A program made the translations under genes and the position numbers. 64,000 nucleotides of DNA from CAWGOF01 sp963824225 (GTDB lineage: Bacteria; Acidobacteriota; Polarisedimenticolia; Polarisedimenticolales; Polarisedimenticolaceae). Numbering within the stretch: position 1 is the first letter of the stretch; the number at the start of each line of letters is the position of its first letter. The stretch covers positions 496,001 through 560,000 of the forward strand of contig CAWGOF010000002.1 of the NCBI GenBank assembly GCA_963824225.1, written 5' to 3'. Under the pieces are notes generated by a model. It worked only from the letters and a program-made list of their open reading frames with translations, had not been told where the DNA came from and did not search any database. Of the stretch, positions 26,491 to 35,082 are shown in pieces.

Positions 26491-27195
26491 ATGAGTCAGT
26501 TTTCGTCGGTGTACGACCTGGGGAACGTCGACGTGGCCAGCGACGCGACGCGACGCGGCGCCCCGGCCGCCCGAACCGAGGCCCGCGTCCGCTACAACGA
26601 CCGCTCGGGGCCATCGGGCGACGGAATCGACGCGGCGGGTTTCCTCTCGCTGATCGTCCCCGGACTGGGCCAGCTGTTCTGCCGGAGGGCCGGCGCCGGG
26701 ATGTTCTTCCTGACCTGGACCGGTCTCATCGGCGCGCTCGGCTGGGCCCTCGTGGCGACGCTCGACCCAACGATGTCCACGCTTCGAGTCCTCGGCTACC
26801 CGGGTGTCGTGGCCGTCTGGACGCTCGGCGGGCTGTACGTCGTGCTGGCGTTCCTGCACCTGACGGCGATCCTCACCGCCGGTCCCGCCGATGGCTACCG
26901 CGCGGCCCATCCGGTCGTGACCGGAATCGCCTCGGCCGTGCTGCCGGGGGCGGGCCAGATCCTCGCCGGTTCGCGGACCCGCGCGGTCGTGTTCGTGGCC
27001 ACGGACTGGGCCATCGCCGCGCTGTGGCTCTTGCAAGCCGGCCCGATCGTCAAGAAGCTCGATCAGCTTGGCGTGATCGTGCCCGACATCCTGCAAACGA
27101 TCACGCAGCCCGCCGTGCTATGGACGGCACCGGCCGTCGTGTGGGCCCTCTCGGTCTATGACGCGATCGCGAGCGCGACCACGGCTCGCGGCTGA
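26491..27195 (+). CDS. Membrane protein with paired PGxGQ motifs
   Basis: The 234-residue protein has a soluble N-terminus (about 50 residues) followed by about five helices. Two internal copies of a P-G-x-G-Q motif (LIVPGLGQLFCRR and VLPGAGQILAGSR) lie near the starts of hydrophobic hairpins, as in the DUF5683/TM2-like families. Its function is unknown. GGAGGGAG lies 8 nt before the start. It converges with the 27203-28879 gene across only 7 nt, so the two may share antisense termination. Confidence 0.65.
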   Translation: MSQFSSVYDLGNVDVASDATRRGAPAARTEARVRYNDRSGPSGDGIDAAGFLSLIVPGLGQLFCRRAGAGMFFLTWTGLIGALGWALVATLDPTMSTLRVLGYPGVVAVWTLGGLYVVLAFLHLTAILTAGPADGYRAAHPVVTGIASAVLPGAGQILAGSRTRAVVFVATDWAIAALWLLQAGPIVKKLDQLGVIVPDILQTITQPAVLWTAPAVVWALSVYDAIASATTARG

Positions 27196-27202
27196 GGCAG
27201 GC

Positions 27203-28879
27203 TCAGGCCTTCTGGCTCCACGCGCGGACGGCGGCGCGGAACCGGGCGTGGCCGTCGAAGAGGCGCACGTAGTCCGACTCGCGCCGGCCGCCTTTGGCCC
27301 GGATGAGGCGGACGAGGTCGCGGCGCTCAGCGTACGTCCAGCGCTCGACGTCCGGTAGCAGGTAGACGAGCGGGCTGAAGCGATCCCAGGCCATACGCTC
27401 GGCGCTGCGGAGACGCGGCGCGCGCGCTCCAAGGCGAGCCTGCGCCTCGCGCACGCAGACGCGCAGCCCCTTCCTGCGGTCTCCCCCTGCGATCCGCGCC
27501 AGCAGCGCCGTGACCCGATCGCCGACCGCGCCGGGCGACAGGCGACCGAGGACATCCGCGCGCGGTTTTCCCGCGTACCAGTACATCTCGGCGACGACGA
27601 GACGGCGCAGGGTGCTCGCGCTCGACCGGTGTCGCGGGTTCACGCGCATCTTCCGCAGCTCGGCGCGCACGATCCGTTGGACGCGCGCGTCCTGCGGCCG
27701 GAAGCCGAGCTTGTAGTAGAACCACCACGCGCCCGAGCCGAGCCCCTCGGCGTTCGCGTGGCCCAGCTGGAACGGATCGATGCAGAACGCGTCCGAGCCG
27801 AAGAGCCAGCGCACCGTCGCCAATACGCGCGCGAAGACCTGACCCGCTTCGGCGCCGCGGAACGTGTCGAACACGTTGAACGCGATCTCGGACGAGCCAA
27901 ACAGGGCGCTCGCCAGCGAGTAGCCGATCGGCACCCCGTTCTGCAGCATCAGCATCCCGTAGACCGCCTCGAGCAGCAGGCGTCGCTCGGGCAGCACGCC
28001 GATGCAGGCGAGCTCGAGCCCCGAGCCGCACTCCACGATCCGCACGTCGCGCGCGTCGGCGTTCGCGAACACATCGAGGTCGCGGCTGCGCGTGACCAGC
28101 GCCTCGCGCGCGAGGTCGACGATGCGCTGGCCGTCGTCGAGATCGAGCGTCCGCAAGCGAAGCGGCCGGCGGTCGATCTCGTGCTGCAGATCCGGTCGCT
28201 TGCGGGCCAAAGGAGCCGTGCGGAACACCACGGGCGAGCGCTCGAACCGTGCACGCGTGCGCGATGGCGTCGTCGGTCCGGCTTCGAGACGGAACGGCGT
28301 GTCGATCTCCTCGAACAGGCGCTCGCGCCAGAAGTCCGAGGCCTCGATCCCGCCGAACAATCGCACGAGGCAGCCGGCGTCCGTCTCGTTCGGCCCGCGC
28401 ATGCGGCGCAGCCACTCCTCGGGCGAGCGCTCGTGCTCGTCGAACGCCGGCGTCTCGCCGTACGCCGCGAGCAGCGGGAGCATCTCGCCGAGGCGCTCCT
28501 GCTCGAGCTCTGGCCAGTCGATCCGGATGCGCTCGGGCCAGCGCTCGACGAGAAAGCGCGCCATGCGCCAGTAGAACCGGAAGTCGATCGGCGTGCCGGC
28601 GATGCCCGTCCCGGCGAGCCGCTCGCGATGTCGGCGCAGGTCGGGGCGCCGGGCGAAGCCCGCGAGCATGCGCTCGACCAGCGCGAGCGTCGGACGATCG
28701 TCGGGGTACGCGCGAAGAAAGCACAGACACTCGTGGAGCCGCCGCACCTCGTCCGCGCGGTTCAGGCTCCGTCTTTCGAGGCGCTCGAGGCGCTCGCGCT
28801 TGAGCCCGCCGAGCTCGCCGCCGTACTCGCGGAGGAGCGTCTCGAGCCTGCGCAGGTCCGCGAGCGGCCGGGGTCGCAT
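27203..28879 (-). CDS. Uncharacterised protein with a GNAT-like region
   Basis: The 558-residue soluble protein has an N-terminal Arg/Glu/Leu-rich helical region (ETLLREYGGELGGLKRERLE). A middle region (about 295-400) holds GVPIGYSLASALFGSSEIAFNV, TFRGAEAGQVFARVLATVRWLF and WWFYYKLGFRPQD, which look like acyl-CoA N-acyltransferase (GNAT) strands. No clear acetyl-CoA pyrophosphate loop is seen. The C-terminus is rich in basic residues. It follows the FG-GAP lipoprotein gene by 9 nt on the same strand. I do not recognise the family and leave it unassigned. Confidence 0.6.
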   Translation of the reverse strand: MRPRPLADLRRLETLLREYGGELGGLKRERLERLERRSLNRADEVRRLHECLCFLRAYPDDRPTLALVERMLAGFARRPDLRRHRERLAGTGIAGTPIDFRFYWRMARFLVERWPERIRIDWPELEQERLGEMLPLLAAYGETPAFDEHERSPEEWLRRMRGPNETDAGCLVRLFGGIEASDFWRERLFEEIDTPFRLEAGPTTPSRTRARFERSPVVFRTAPLARKRPDLQHEIDRRPLRLRTLDLDDGQRIVDLAREALVTRSRDLDVFANADARDVRIVECGSGLELACIGVLPERRLLLEAVYGMLMLQNGVPIGYSLASALFGSSEIAFNVFDTFRGAEAGQVFARVLATVRWLFGSDAFCIDPFQLGHANAEGLGSGAWWFYYKLGFRPQDARVQRIVRAELRKMRVNPRHRSSASTLRRLVVAEMYWYAGKPRADVLGRLSPGAVGDRVTALLARIAGGDRRKGLRVCVREAQARLGARAPRLRSAERMAWDRFSPLVYLLPDVERWTYAERRDLVRLIRAKGGRRESDYVRLFDGHARFRAAVRAWSQKA

Positions 28880-28888
28880 CGCGGAATC

Positions 28889-31120
28889 TTATTCCAGCTG
28901 GAACTTCGCCGGACGCAGAACGACCTTCTTCGGCGCGTCCGCGCCTTCGGTGATCTCGAGCATCTGGTCCACGCCGAGGTCGTGGAACGTCTGTCGCGCG
29001 TCACTCGCCGGCCAGTGGACCTCGAGGCTGTCGATCCGCTCGGCCCGCCCGAGACCGATCTCCTGGCGCAGCGGGTTTCCGCCGAAGCTGCCGCCCGAGG
29101 AGACGACGCGATGGATCTCGCGGCGCACGCCGTTCTCGCGGACGACCAGGCGGATCTCCGTCCCGATCGCCGAGCGGTTCGAGCGCGTGCCGACGAGCTT
29201 CAGCTTGATCCAGTGGGCCGTGAAACCCGGGTTCTCGAACAGAGCGTCCGCGAACAGGTCGCCCGGGTAGTTGCCGCCCATGTTCGCGAACACGTCCTGA
29301 TCGCCGTCGTGGTCCAGGTCGGCGAACGAGACCCCGTGACCTTTTTGCAGGTGGCCGAAGCCGCCGGCGGTCGTCACGTCGGTGAACTTCTTGCCCCCGA
29401 CGTTGTGGTACAGGATGTTCGGCATCAGGCCCTCGTAGTACGGGTAGCCGGTGCCGAGGTAGAAGTCGAGGTAGCCGTCGTTGTCCAGGTCGCCGTAGTT
29501 CGCACCCATCGGGTGCGTGACTCGCGGCAGGTCGCGGGCCTCGAACTGGCCCTTGCCGTCGCCGCGATAGACGATGCCGCGCTCGGCCGGCGTGGGCAGA
29601 CCAAGGTAGCTCGCCACGACGTGGGCCAGATCGGGCGGCACGTTGATCCCACCGTAGGCCCCAACGTACAGATCGAGCGCGCCGTCGTTGTCGTAGTCCC
29701 AGAACCAGCAGGCGAACGAGGCGATCGGCCGCTCGACGCCGGCCGCCTTCGCGACGTCGACGAACGTGCCGTTGCGCTCGTTGTGATAGAGGCGGTTGCG
29801 GCCGCCGAGGTTGCTCACGTACAGGTCGGGGTAGCGGTCGCCGTCGTAGTCGCCCCACACGACGCCCTTCGCGTACAGGCCGTTCGGGACGCCCGCGGCC
29901 TGGGTCACCTCGACGAAGCGTCCGCCGCCCTCGTTGCGGAAGAGCTGGCTCGGCGCCGGCACGTTCTGGTCCGCTTCGTTCCCCACGTACAGGTCGAGGT
30001 CGCCGTCGAGGTCGTAGTCGGCGAACGCTGCGGTCTGGGACGGCCACAGCGAGTCGCCGAGCCCCGCCTCGTAGGTGACGTCGGTGAACGTGCGGTCGCC
30101 GTTGTTGCGCAGGAGCGACTTGGGGTGCTTGCCATGGGCGCGCTGCCAGGCGCCGCGCGGGACGAACAGGTCGAGGTCGCCGTCGTTGTCGTAGTCCGCG
30201 TGGACGATGTTCAGGCCGCCGCGCATGCGGTCGAGCCCGGCGCCCTTCGTCCCGTCGACGAAGCGCCCGCCCTCGTTCCAGAAGACGCGCACGGGCGAGC
30301 CCGTATCCGACGTGGACTCGACGAGGTCGAGCAGACCGTCGCCGTCGAAGTCGTCGACGATCGATCCGCCGGCGAGATCGAAGGTCCCGAGGCCGAGCCG
30401 GGGCGCGATCTCGCGGAAACGCGGGAACGGCTCGTCCGATTCGAACACGGCGGGCGAGATCCGGTAGGGCTCGGGCACTCCCTCGGGATACTTGCCCAGC
30501 GTCATCAGCGTGATGTTGAGCAGCCAGCGTGCCCGCAGGTAGGGCGCGCTGTCGCGCGGCGCCTTGTCGAGGACCTCGGAGAAGTAGCGCAGCGCCTGCG
30601 TCGAGGGCTCGGTGACGACGTGGACGCCCTGGCCGCGGATCGGCAGGATGCAGCTATCGCTCGTGTGGCGCTGAGCGCAGTTCTGCACCTCGCCCAGGCG
30701 CAGGTAGGCCACGCCGGTCTGGAACACGGTGTCGAGCGCCTTGTCCTGCGGGATCTCGCCGCGGAACACGTCGAGCTCGCGGTACGCGGCGAGCGCGTGC
30801 TCGACGGCCTTCTCGGGATGGCCGATGCGCATCTCGTGCTTGGCGAGCAGGCCGTGGAACAGCCAGCGGCGCAAGTCGGGCACGCCGTCGGGGAGCGCGG
30901 CGAGCTGCCGCTCGAGATCGTCGACCTGATTCCGGCCGAAGAACGGGTTGTCGATCTTGGACGCGGCCTCGACCTCGTCGAGGGCGGCGATCATGCGCAG
31001 ATGCCCGGGTGTGGGACCGGAAGGCTTCGCGGACCCCTCCCCCGAGACCGACGTTCCGCCGCACGCCAGGGCGGCGAGAGCGAGCAGGACCGCCGCCAGG
31101 GCGACGAACGGGACACGCAA
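28889..31120 (-). CDS. ASPIC/UnbV- and FG-GAP-repeat lipoprotein
   Basis: The product is about 743 residues if translation starts at TTG 31120, which has a GAGG site 5 nt upstream and a signal ending in ALAALAC. Residues about 200-650 contain repeated FG-GAP/VCBS calcium-binding blades (DFDGDGLLD, DYDNDGDLDLFV, DYDLDGDLDLYV, DLDHDGDQDVF). The ASPIC/UnbV domain near the C-terminus (GTEIRLVVRENGVRREIHRV) is typical. An N-terminal TPR-like helical region precedes the blades. The family is extracellular and poorly understood. A longer ATG start at 31264 would run into the divergent DUF1223 gene and is rejected. A paralogue lies at 32758. Confidence 0.85.
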   Translation of the reverse strand: MRVPFVALAAVLLALAALACGGTSVSGEGSAKPSGPTPGHLRMIAALDEVEAASKIDNPFFGRNQVDDLERQLAALPDGVPDLRRWLFHGLLAKHEMRIGHPEKAVEHALAAYRELDVFRGEIPQDKALDTVFQTGVAYLRLGEVQNCAQRHTSDSCILPIRGQGVHVVTEPSTQALRYFSEVLDKAPRDSAPYLRARWLLNITLMTLGKYPEGVPEPYRISPAVFESDEPFPRFREIAPRLGLGTFDLAGGSIVDDFDGDGLLDLVESTSDTGSPVRVFWNEGGRFVDGTKGAGLDRMRGGLNIVHADYDNDGDLDLFVPRGAWQRAHGKHPKSLLRNNGDRTFTDVTYEAGLGDSLWPSQTAAFADYDLDGDLDLYVGNEADQNVPAPSQLFRNEGGGRFVEVTQAAGVPNGLYAKGVVWGDYDGDRYPDLYVSNLGGRNRLYHNERNGTFVDVAKAAGVERPIASFACWFWDYDNDGALDLYVGAYGGINVPPDLAHVVASYLGLPTPAERGIVYRGDGKGQFEARDLPRVTHPMGANYGDLDNDGYLDFYLGTGYPYYEGLMPNILYHNVGGKKFTDVTTAGGFGHLQKGHGVSFADLDHDGDQDVFANMGGNYPGDLFADALFENPGFTAHWIKLKLVGTRSNRSAIGTEIRLVVRENGVRREIHRVVSSGGSFGGNPLRQEIGLGRAERIDSLEVHWPASDARQTFHDLGVDQMLEITEGADAPKKVVLRPAKFQLE

Positions 31121-31163
31121 GCTGGCCTCGTCGATCTTCGACCGGGGGTGGAATAATACCCGC

Positions 31164-31946
31164 GTGCCCGGCTCACGTGTGTCGATCGTCGTTCCGCTGC
31201 TCCTGCTCCTCGGCACGGGAGCGGGCGAGGCCCCGTCCGCACCGGTCCTGGTCGAGCTGTTCACGTCCGAGGGCTGCTCGAGCTGCCCGCCGGCCGATGC
31301 GCTGCTCGCGCGGCTCGACGCCGAGCAGCCGGTCCGCGGCGTCGAGGTGATCGTGCTGGCCCAGCACGTCGACTACTGGAACGACCTCGGCTGGACCGAT
31401 CCGTTCACGACCCCCGGGGCGACCGAGCGCCAACGGGCCTACGGGCGCACGTTCGGCCTGGACTCGGTCTACACGCCGCAGCTCGTGATCGCCGGCCGGC
31501 GGCAGCTCGTCGGTGGGAACGAGGGCGCAGCGCTCGGCGCGATCCGCGCCGCGGCGGAAGATCCGCGAGCGCACCTGACGCTGCGCGCGATCGTCGCGAA
31601 GGACGGGCCGCCGGTCGGATCGGTCCGGTTCGAGATCGTGAGCCCGGATCTCGCGAGCGCAAAGGGCCAGGGACCGGCGGACGTCCTGCTCGCGCTCGTC
31701 GAGCACGGCCTCGCGGCGGACGTGCGGACCGGTGAGAACGCGGGCCTCAGGCTGCGACACGATGGGGTCGTGCGCCAGCTCGACGTCGTGGGCCAGGTCC
31801 GCGAGGGCCAGAGCGAGCTGCGGATCACGACGCCCGAGCTCGCGTTGCGATCGCGGTGGAACCGCGCGAACCTCGGCGCGGTCGCGTTCGTCCAGGACCG
31901 CAAGAGCCGCCACGTGCTCGCCGTCGCGCGCACGCCGATCCCGTAG
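31164..31946 (+). CDS. DUF1223 thioredoxin-like exported protein
   Basis: The product is 260 residues from GTG 31164, with GTG 31179 as an alternative. A short signal (SRVSIVVPLLLLLGTGAG) is followed by VLVELFTSEGCSSCPPADALLARL with C38-S-S-C41. This is the signature of DUF1223, a thioredoxin-fold family that may act in periplasmic redox. It diverges from the ASPIC gene with only 43 nt between starts. Function beyond the fold is unproven. Confidence 0.83.
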   Translation: MPGSRVSIVVPLLLLLGTGAGEAPSAPVLVELFTSEGCSSCPPADALLARLDAEQPVRGVEVIVLAQHVDYWNDLGWTDPFTTPGATERQRAYGRTFGLDSVYTPQLVIAGRRQLVGGNEGAALGAIRAAAEDPRAHLTLRAIVAKDGPPVGSVRFEIVSPDLASAKGQGPADVLLALVEHGLAADVRTGENAGLRLRHDGVVRQLDVVGQVREGQSELRITTPELALRSRWNRANLGAVAFVQDRKSRHVLAVARTPIP

Positions 31947-31965
31947 AGCCGCTGCACCGCGTGCG

Positions 31966-31971
31966 TATAAT
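31966..31971 (+). promoter_or_regulatory. Perfect -10 box TATAAT for the TPR-ASPIC pair
   Basis: TATAAT ends 13 nt before ATG 31985, so the transcript would start only about 5-7 nt before the start codon. No Shine-Dalgarno is visible, which suggests a nearly leaderless mRNA. No good -35 element is seen. Confidence 0.5.
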
Positions 31972-31984
31972 CCGGGCCTCGATC

Positions 31985-32761
31985 ATGATCCGTCCCCCGA
32001 CCCGTGCCGCGCGCGCGCGCGCCCTCGTCCTGCTCTTCGCGTGGGCCGCGGCGAGCGTCGCCGCGACGCCGGCCTGCGCGCCAGCGGGCTCGGCCGACGA
32101 GGAGTATCGCCGAGCCCAGGCCGCGTTCGGCCAGCAGAGCTGGAGTGCCGCGGCAGCCGCGGCGCGCCGGGCGACCGAGATCGATCCGCGCCACGTCGAT
32201 GCATGGTTCCTCCTCGGGCGCGCCGCGGCACGCCAGCGCGCGTGGAGCGAGGCGATCGTCGCGTACGAGAAGGTCCTCGAGCTCGAGCCACGGAACGCCA
32301 AGGCCCGGAACAACCTGGCCAACGTGTACTTCCGCGAGGGGCGGTTCGCTCAGGCCGAGACCGAGTACGCTCGCGCGCTCGAGATCGATCCGGACTACCT
32401 CCTGGCCCTGTACCATCACGGCTGGGTCCTGAGGCAGCTCAACCGGGACGCCGAGGCCGAGCGCGCGTTCCGGCGCTGTCTGGACGTGTCGTCGGCCGAT
32501 CCGCAGGCCGCGCGGACACGCGGCGACTGCCTGTTCTACCTGGGTACGCTGCGGTTCCGCGCCGAGGACTACGCCGCGGCCGCGGCGATCCTCGAGCAGG
32601 TCGTCCACGCGCTTCCGGCCCACGCCGAGGCGCGCCACGAGCTCGGCCTCGCGTACCGCCACCTGAACCGGCCGGCCGACGCCGAGCGCGAGCTCCAGGC
32701 CCACAAGGAGCTGCTGCGCGCGCGGCGCAAGGAGCCGATCCAGATGGGCGACGAGCCATGA
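31985..32761 (+). CDS. Exported TPR-repeat protein
   Basis: The 258-residue protein has a signal (ALVLLFAWAAASVAAT) and a lone Cys in the CAPAG segment, so a lipoprotein is possible. At least four TPR units follow: SWSAAAAAARRATEIDPRHV, SEAIVAYEKVLELEPRNA, AQAETEYARALEIDPDYLLA, and DAEAERAFRRCLDVS with DYAAAAAILEQVVHALPAHA behind it. It probably scaffolds envelope proteins. The stop overlaps the start of the next lipoprotein (ATGA), implying joint function. Its 5'UTR seems nearly absent. Confidence 0.85.
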   Translation: MIRPPTRAARARALVLLFAWAAASVAATPACAPAGSADEEYRRAQAAFGQQSWSAAAAAARRATEIDPRHVDAWFLLGRAAARQRAWSEAIVAYEKVLELEPRNAKARNNLANVYFREGRFAQAETEYARALEIDPDYLLALYHHGWVLRQLNRDAEAERAFRRCLDVSSADPQAARTRGDCLFYLGTLRFRAEDYAAAAAILEQVVHALPAHAEARHELGLAYRHLNRPADAERELQAHKELLRARRKEPIQMGDEP

Positions 32762-34653
32762 GGCCGATCGTCGCGGCCCTGCTCCTGGCCCTCTCGCTCG
32801 CCGCGTGCCGCGGCGCGAACGACGGGTCGTCGTCGTCCTCGCCTTCGCCCGCGCCCGCGAGCACGCCCGCGCCGCCGTTTCCCGGCGTCGCGTTCGAGGA
32901 GATCGCTCGCCGCATCCCGGCGCTCGAGATCCCGCAGGTCGGCGGCGATCCGGCGGTCGACTACATCATCGACTCGATCGGCGCGGGCGCCGCGTGGCTC
33001 GACTACGACGGGGACGGGGACCCCGACCTGTACCTGGCCCAGGGCGCGACGCGGGCCAGCCCGACCGCCGGGCCGCCCGACCGGTTGCTGCGCAACGACG
33101 GCGATCCCGATCGGGACGGCGTGCCCGCGTTCACCGACGTGACGACGAGCGCGGGGCTCGGCGACACGCTGTGGAGCCTCGGCGTCTCGGTCGCCGACTA
33201 CGACGGGGACGGCGATTCGGACATCTACCTACTCAACTGGGGTCCGAACCGCCTGTACCGGAACGATGGGAACGGCACGTTCACCGAGATCGGCAAGGCC
33301 GCGGGCGTCGACGACCCGCGCTTCTCCGTCTCGGCGGCGTGGGGCGACGCCGACGGGGACGGCGATCTCGACCTGTACGTCGCGAACTACGTCGAGTTCG
33401 ACTTCGCGCGCTACCCGGCGCGCGGACAGCGCGGCCCGAACGGCGCCCCGCCGTGCACGTGGAAGGGGCTCGCCGTGTTCTGCGGCCCGCGCAACCTGGC
33501 TCCGGCCGACGGCGTGTACTTCCGCAACGATGGCGACGCCGACGGGGACGGCGTCCCGAAGTTCACGGACGCGACACGCGAGTCCGGCCTCGTGCCCGAC
33601 GAGCCGCGCTACGCGCTGGGGGCGCGGTTCTTCGACGCCGACGACGACGGCGACGACGACCTGTACGTGACGAACGACTCGCTGCAGAACGTGTTCTTCG
33701 TCAACCGGGGGAACGGCAAGTTCCGCGAGGGCGCGATCCTCGCCGGCCTGGCGTACAACGACCAGGGCCACGAGCAGGCCAGCATGGGCATCGCGGTCGG
33801 CGACTACAACGCGGACCTGCGGCTCGACGTCGCGGTGACGAACTTCTCGCACGACCACGACACGCTGTATCGCAACGACGGGGACAACCTGTTCACCGAC
33901 GTCTCGTTCCCTGCGGGCATCGGCTCGCCGTCGTGGTTCTACCTCGGCTGGGGCATGGCGTTCTCGGACGTCGACCACGACGGGTTCGAGGACCTGATCG
34001 TGGCCTACGGTCACGTGTACCCGCAGGTCGACGAGCGGGACGTCGGAACGTCGTACCGCCAGCGCAACGGTCTGTACCGCAACCGCGGCGACGGGACGTT
34101 CGAGGAGATCTCGACCCGCGCCGGGCCGGGCTTCGCCGTGGTCAAGAGCAGCCGGGCCCTGGCCCCGGTCGATCTCGACGCCGATGGCGACCTCGACCTG
34201 CTGGTCACGAACCTCGGCGACACACCGGACCTCCTGCGCAACGACGGCGCGAGGGGCGCGTGGCTCGAGGTCGCGCTCGCCGGCCGCGGCAAGAACCGCG
34301 ACGGCATCGGCGCCCGCGTGACGGTCGAGGCCGGTGGTCGGCGCCAGGTGCGCGAGATCCGCCGCGACCTCGGCTTCGCCGCGTCCACGCTTCCGATCGC
34401 GCACTTCGGCCTCGGAGCGGCGACGGTCGTCGATCGCGTCGAGGTCCGCTGGCCTTCGGGACGCACCACGCGAGCCGAAAGAGTCCGCGCGAACGAGCGG
34501 CTGACGGTCGAGGAGCCCGCCGCTGCGGCGGCCGTCGCGGCGGCGGCCGCCGCGACCTTGACAGAACCGCGAGCCTGGCCTACCGTGCGCCCAGGTCCCG
34601 GTCGACATTCTCTCGTACAGAAACGAAAGCATGACGCGCCGAAACCGACGTGA
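32758..34653 (+). CDS. ASPIC/UnbV- and FG-GAP-repeat lipoprotein (paralogue)
   Basis: The 631-residue lipoprotein has signal LLLALSLAAC, a Ser/Pro-rich linker, then FG-GAP/VCBS calcium loops (DYDGDGDPDLYLA, DYDGDGDSDIYLL, DADGDGDLDLYVA, DADDDGDDDLYVT, DLDADGDLDLLVT). The C-terminal ASPIC/UnbV domain contains GIGARVTVEAGGRRQVREIR and VRWPSGRTTRAERV. The tail ends in poly-alanine (AAAAAVAAAAAA) and a basic extension, which may be a late read-through extension. It is coupled to the TPR gene by ATGA. The promoter of the RRM gene lies inside its 3' end. Confidence 0.87.
   Translation: MRPIVAALLLALSLAACRGANDGSSSSSPSPAPASTPAPPFPGVAFEEIARRIPALEIPQVGGDPAVDYIIDSIGAGAAWLDYDGDGDPDLYLAQGATRASPTAGPPDRLLRNDGDPDRDGVPAFTDVTTSAGLGDTLWSLGVSVADYDGDGDSDIYLLNWGPNRLYRNDGNGTFTEIGKAAGVDDPRFSVSAAWGDADGDGDLDLYVANYVEFDFARYPARGQRGPNGAPPCTWKGLAVFCGPRNLAPADGVYFRNDGDADGDGVPKFTDATRESGLVPDEPRYALGARFFDADDDGDDDLYVTNDSLQNVFFVNRGNGKFREGAILAGLAYNDQGHEQASMGIAVGDYNADLRLDVAVTNFSHDHDTLYRNDGDNLFTDVSFPAGIGSPSWFYLGWGMAFSDVDHDGFEDLIVAYGHVYPQVDERDVGTSYRQRNGLYRNRGDGTFEEISTRAGPGFAVVKSSRALAPVDLDADGDLDLLVTNLGDTPDLLRNDGARGAWLEVALAGRGKNRDGIGARVTVEAGGRRQVREIRRDLGFAASTLPIAHFGLGAATVVDRVEVRWPSGRTTRAERVRANERLTVEEPAAAAAVAAAAAATLTEPRAWPTVRPGPGRHSLVQKRKHDAPKPT
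34558..34586 (+). promoter_or_regulatory. Candidate promoter of the RRM gene
   Basis: TTGACA (34558-34563) is followed after 17 nt by TACCGT (34581-34586), a weak -10. It lies inside the upstream lipoprotein gene. The leader before ATG 34729 would be about 135 nt, long enough for cold-type regulation of an RNA-binding gene. Perfect -35 with imperfect -10 makes the call moderate. Confidence 0.45.
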
Positions 34654-34675
34654 CCGACCCGTAGTCTCGGGTCGG
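34654..34675 (+). repeat. Leader hairpin before the RRM gene
   Basis: CCGACCCG (34654-34661) and CGGGTCGG (34668-34675) form a perfect 8-bp stem with a 6-nt loop. No T-run follows, so it is more likely a leader structure than a terminator. It could affect stability or autoregulation of the RRM mRNA, and it begins at the stop codon of the lipoprotein gene. Confidence 0.5.
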
Positions 34676-34728
34676 CGGCCAGGACCTGGGATCGGCGCAC
34701 CGTTTGGATCGCGCCAGGAGTTCGAGAC

Positions 34729-35025
34729 ATGGGTACCAGACTGTATGTGGGCAACCTCCCGTTCAGCGCCGACGAGGACCAGATCCGGGAGTTGTTCGCC
34801 CAGAACGGCCGCACCGTGACCGAGGTCAAGCTCGTGACCGATCGGGACACGGGCCGGCCCCGGGGCTTCGGCTTCGTCGAGATGGCGAACAGCGAGGATG
34901 CGGACGGAGCGATCCAGTCGCTCAACGGCCGCAACTTCGGTGGACGTCCGCTGACCGTCAACGAGGCTCGGGAGCGGACGGGCGGCGGCGGTGGCGGCGG
35001 TGGCGGCGGCCGTAACCGCTACTAG
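34729..35025 (+). CDS. RRM-type glycine-rich RNA-binding protein
   Basis: The 98-residue protein consists of one RRM domain plus a Gly tail. RNP2 is LYVGNLPF and RNP1 is RGFGFVEM, with aromatic RNA-contact residues in place. The last ~15 residues are a poly-glycine run and basic end (GGGGGGGG...RNRY). Such proteins are known in cyanobacteria, Planctomycetota and Deltaproteobacteria as cold-responsive RNA chaperones. AGGAG at 34716-34720 fixes the start. The gene has its own terminator. Confidence 0.92.
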   Translation: MGTRLYVGNLPFSADEDQIRELFAQNGRTVTEVKLVTDRDTGRPRGFGFVEMANSEDADGAIQSLNGRNFGGRPLTVNEARERTGGGGGGGGGGRNRY

Positions 35026-35051
35026 ATCCTTACTAGGTCGTTTGCGATCGT

Positions 35052-35079
35052 CGGGGCACCCACTCGGGTGCCCCGTTTT
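35052..35079 (+). terminator. Rho-independent terminator of the RRM gene
   Basis: The stem GGGGCACCC/GGGTGCCCC (35053-35061/35066-35074), with the outer C-G pair, closes an ACTC loop and is followed by TTTT on the plus strand. It acts only in the RRM direction, since the opposite strand has no U-run after the stem. Confidence 0.88.
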
Positions 35080-35082
35080 GTC

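Noticed and set aside
31121..31264. Long ATG start of the minus-strand ASPIC lipoprotein at 31264
   Set aside because: It would extend through the divergent DUF1223 gene and lose the signal peptide; TTG 31120 has a ribosome site and proper signal.
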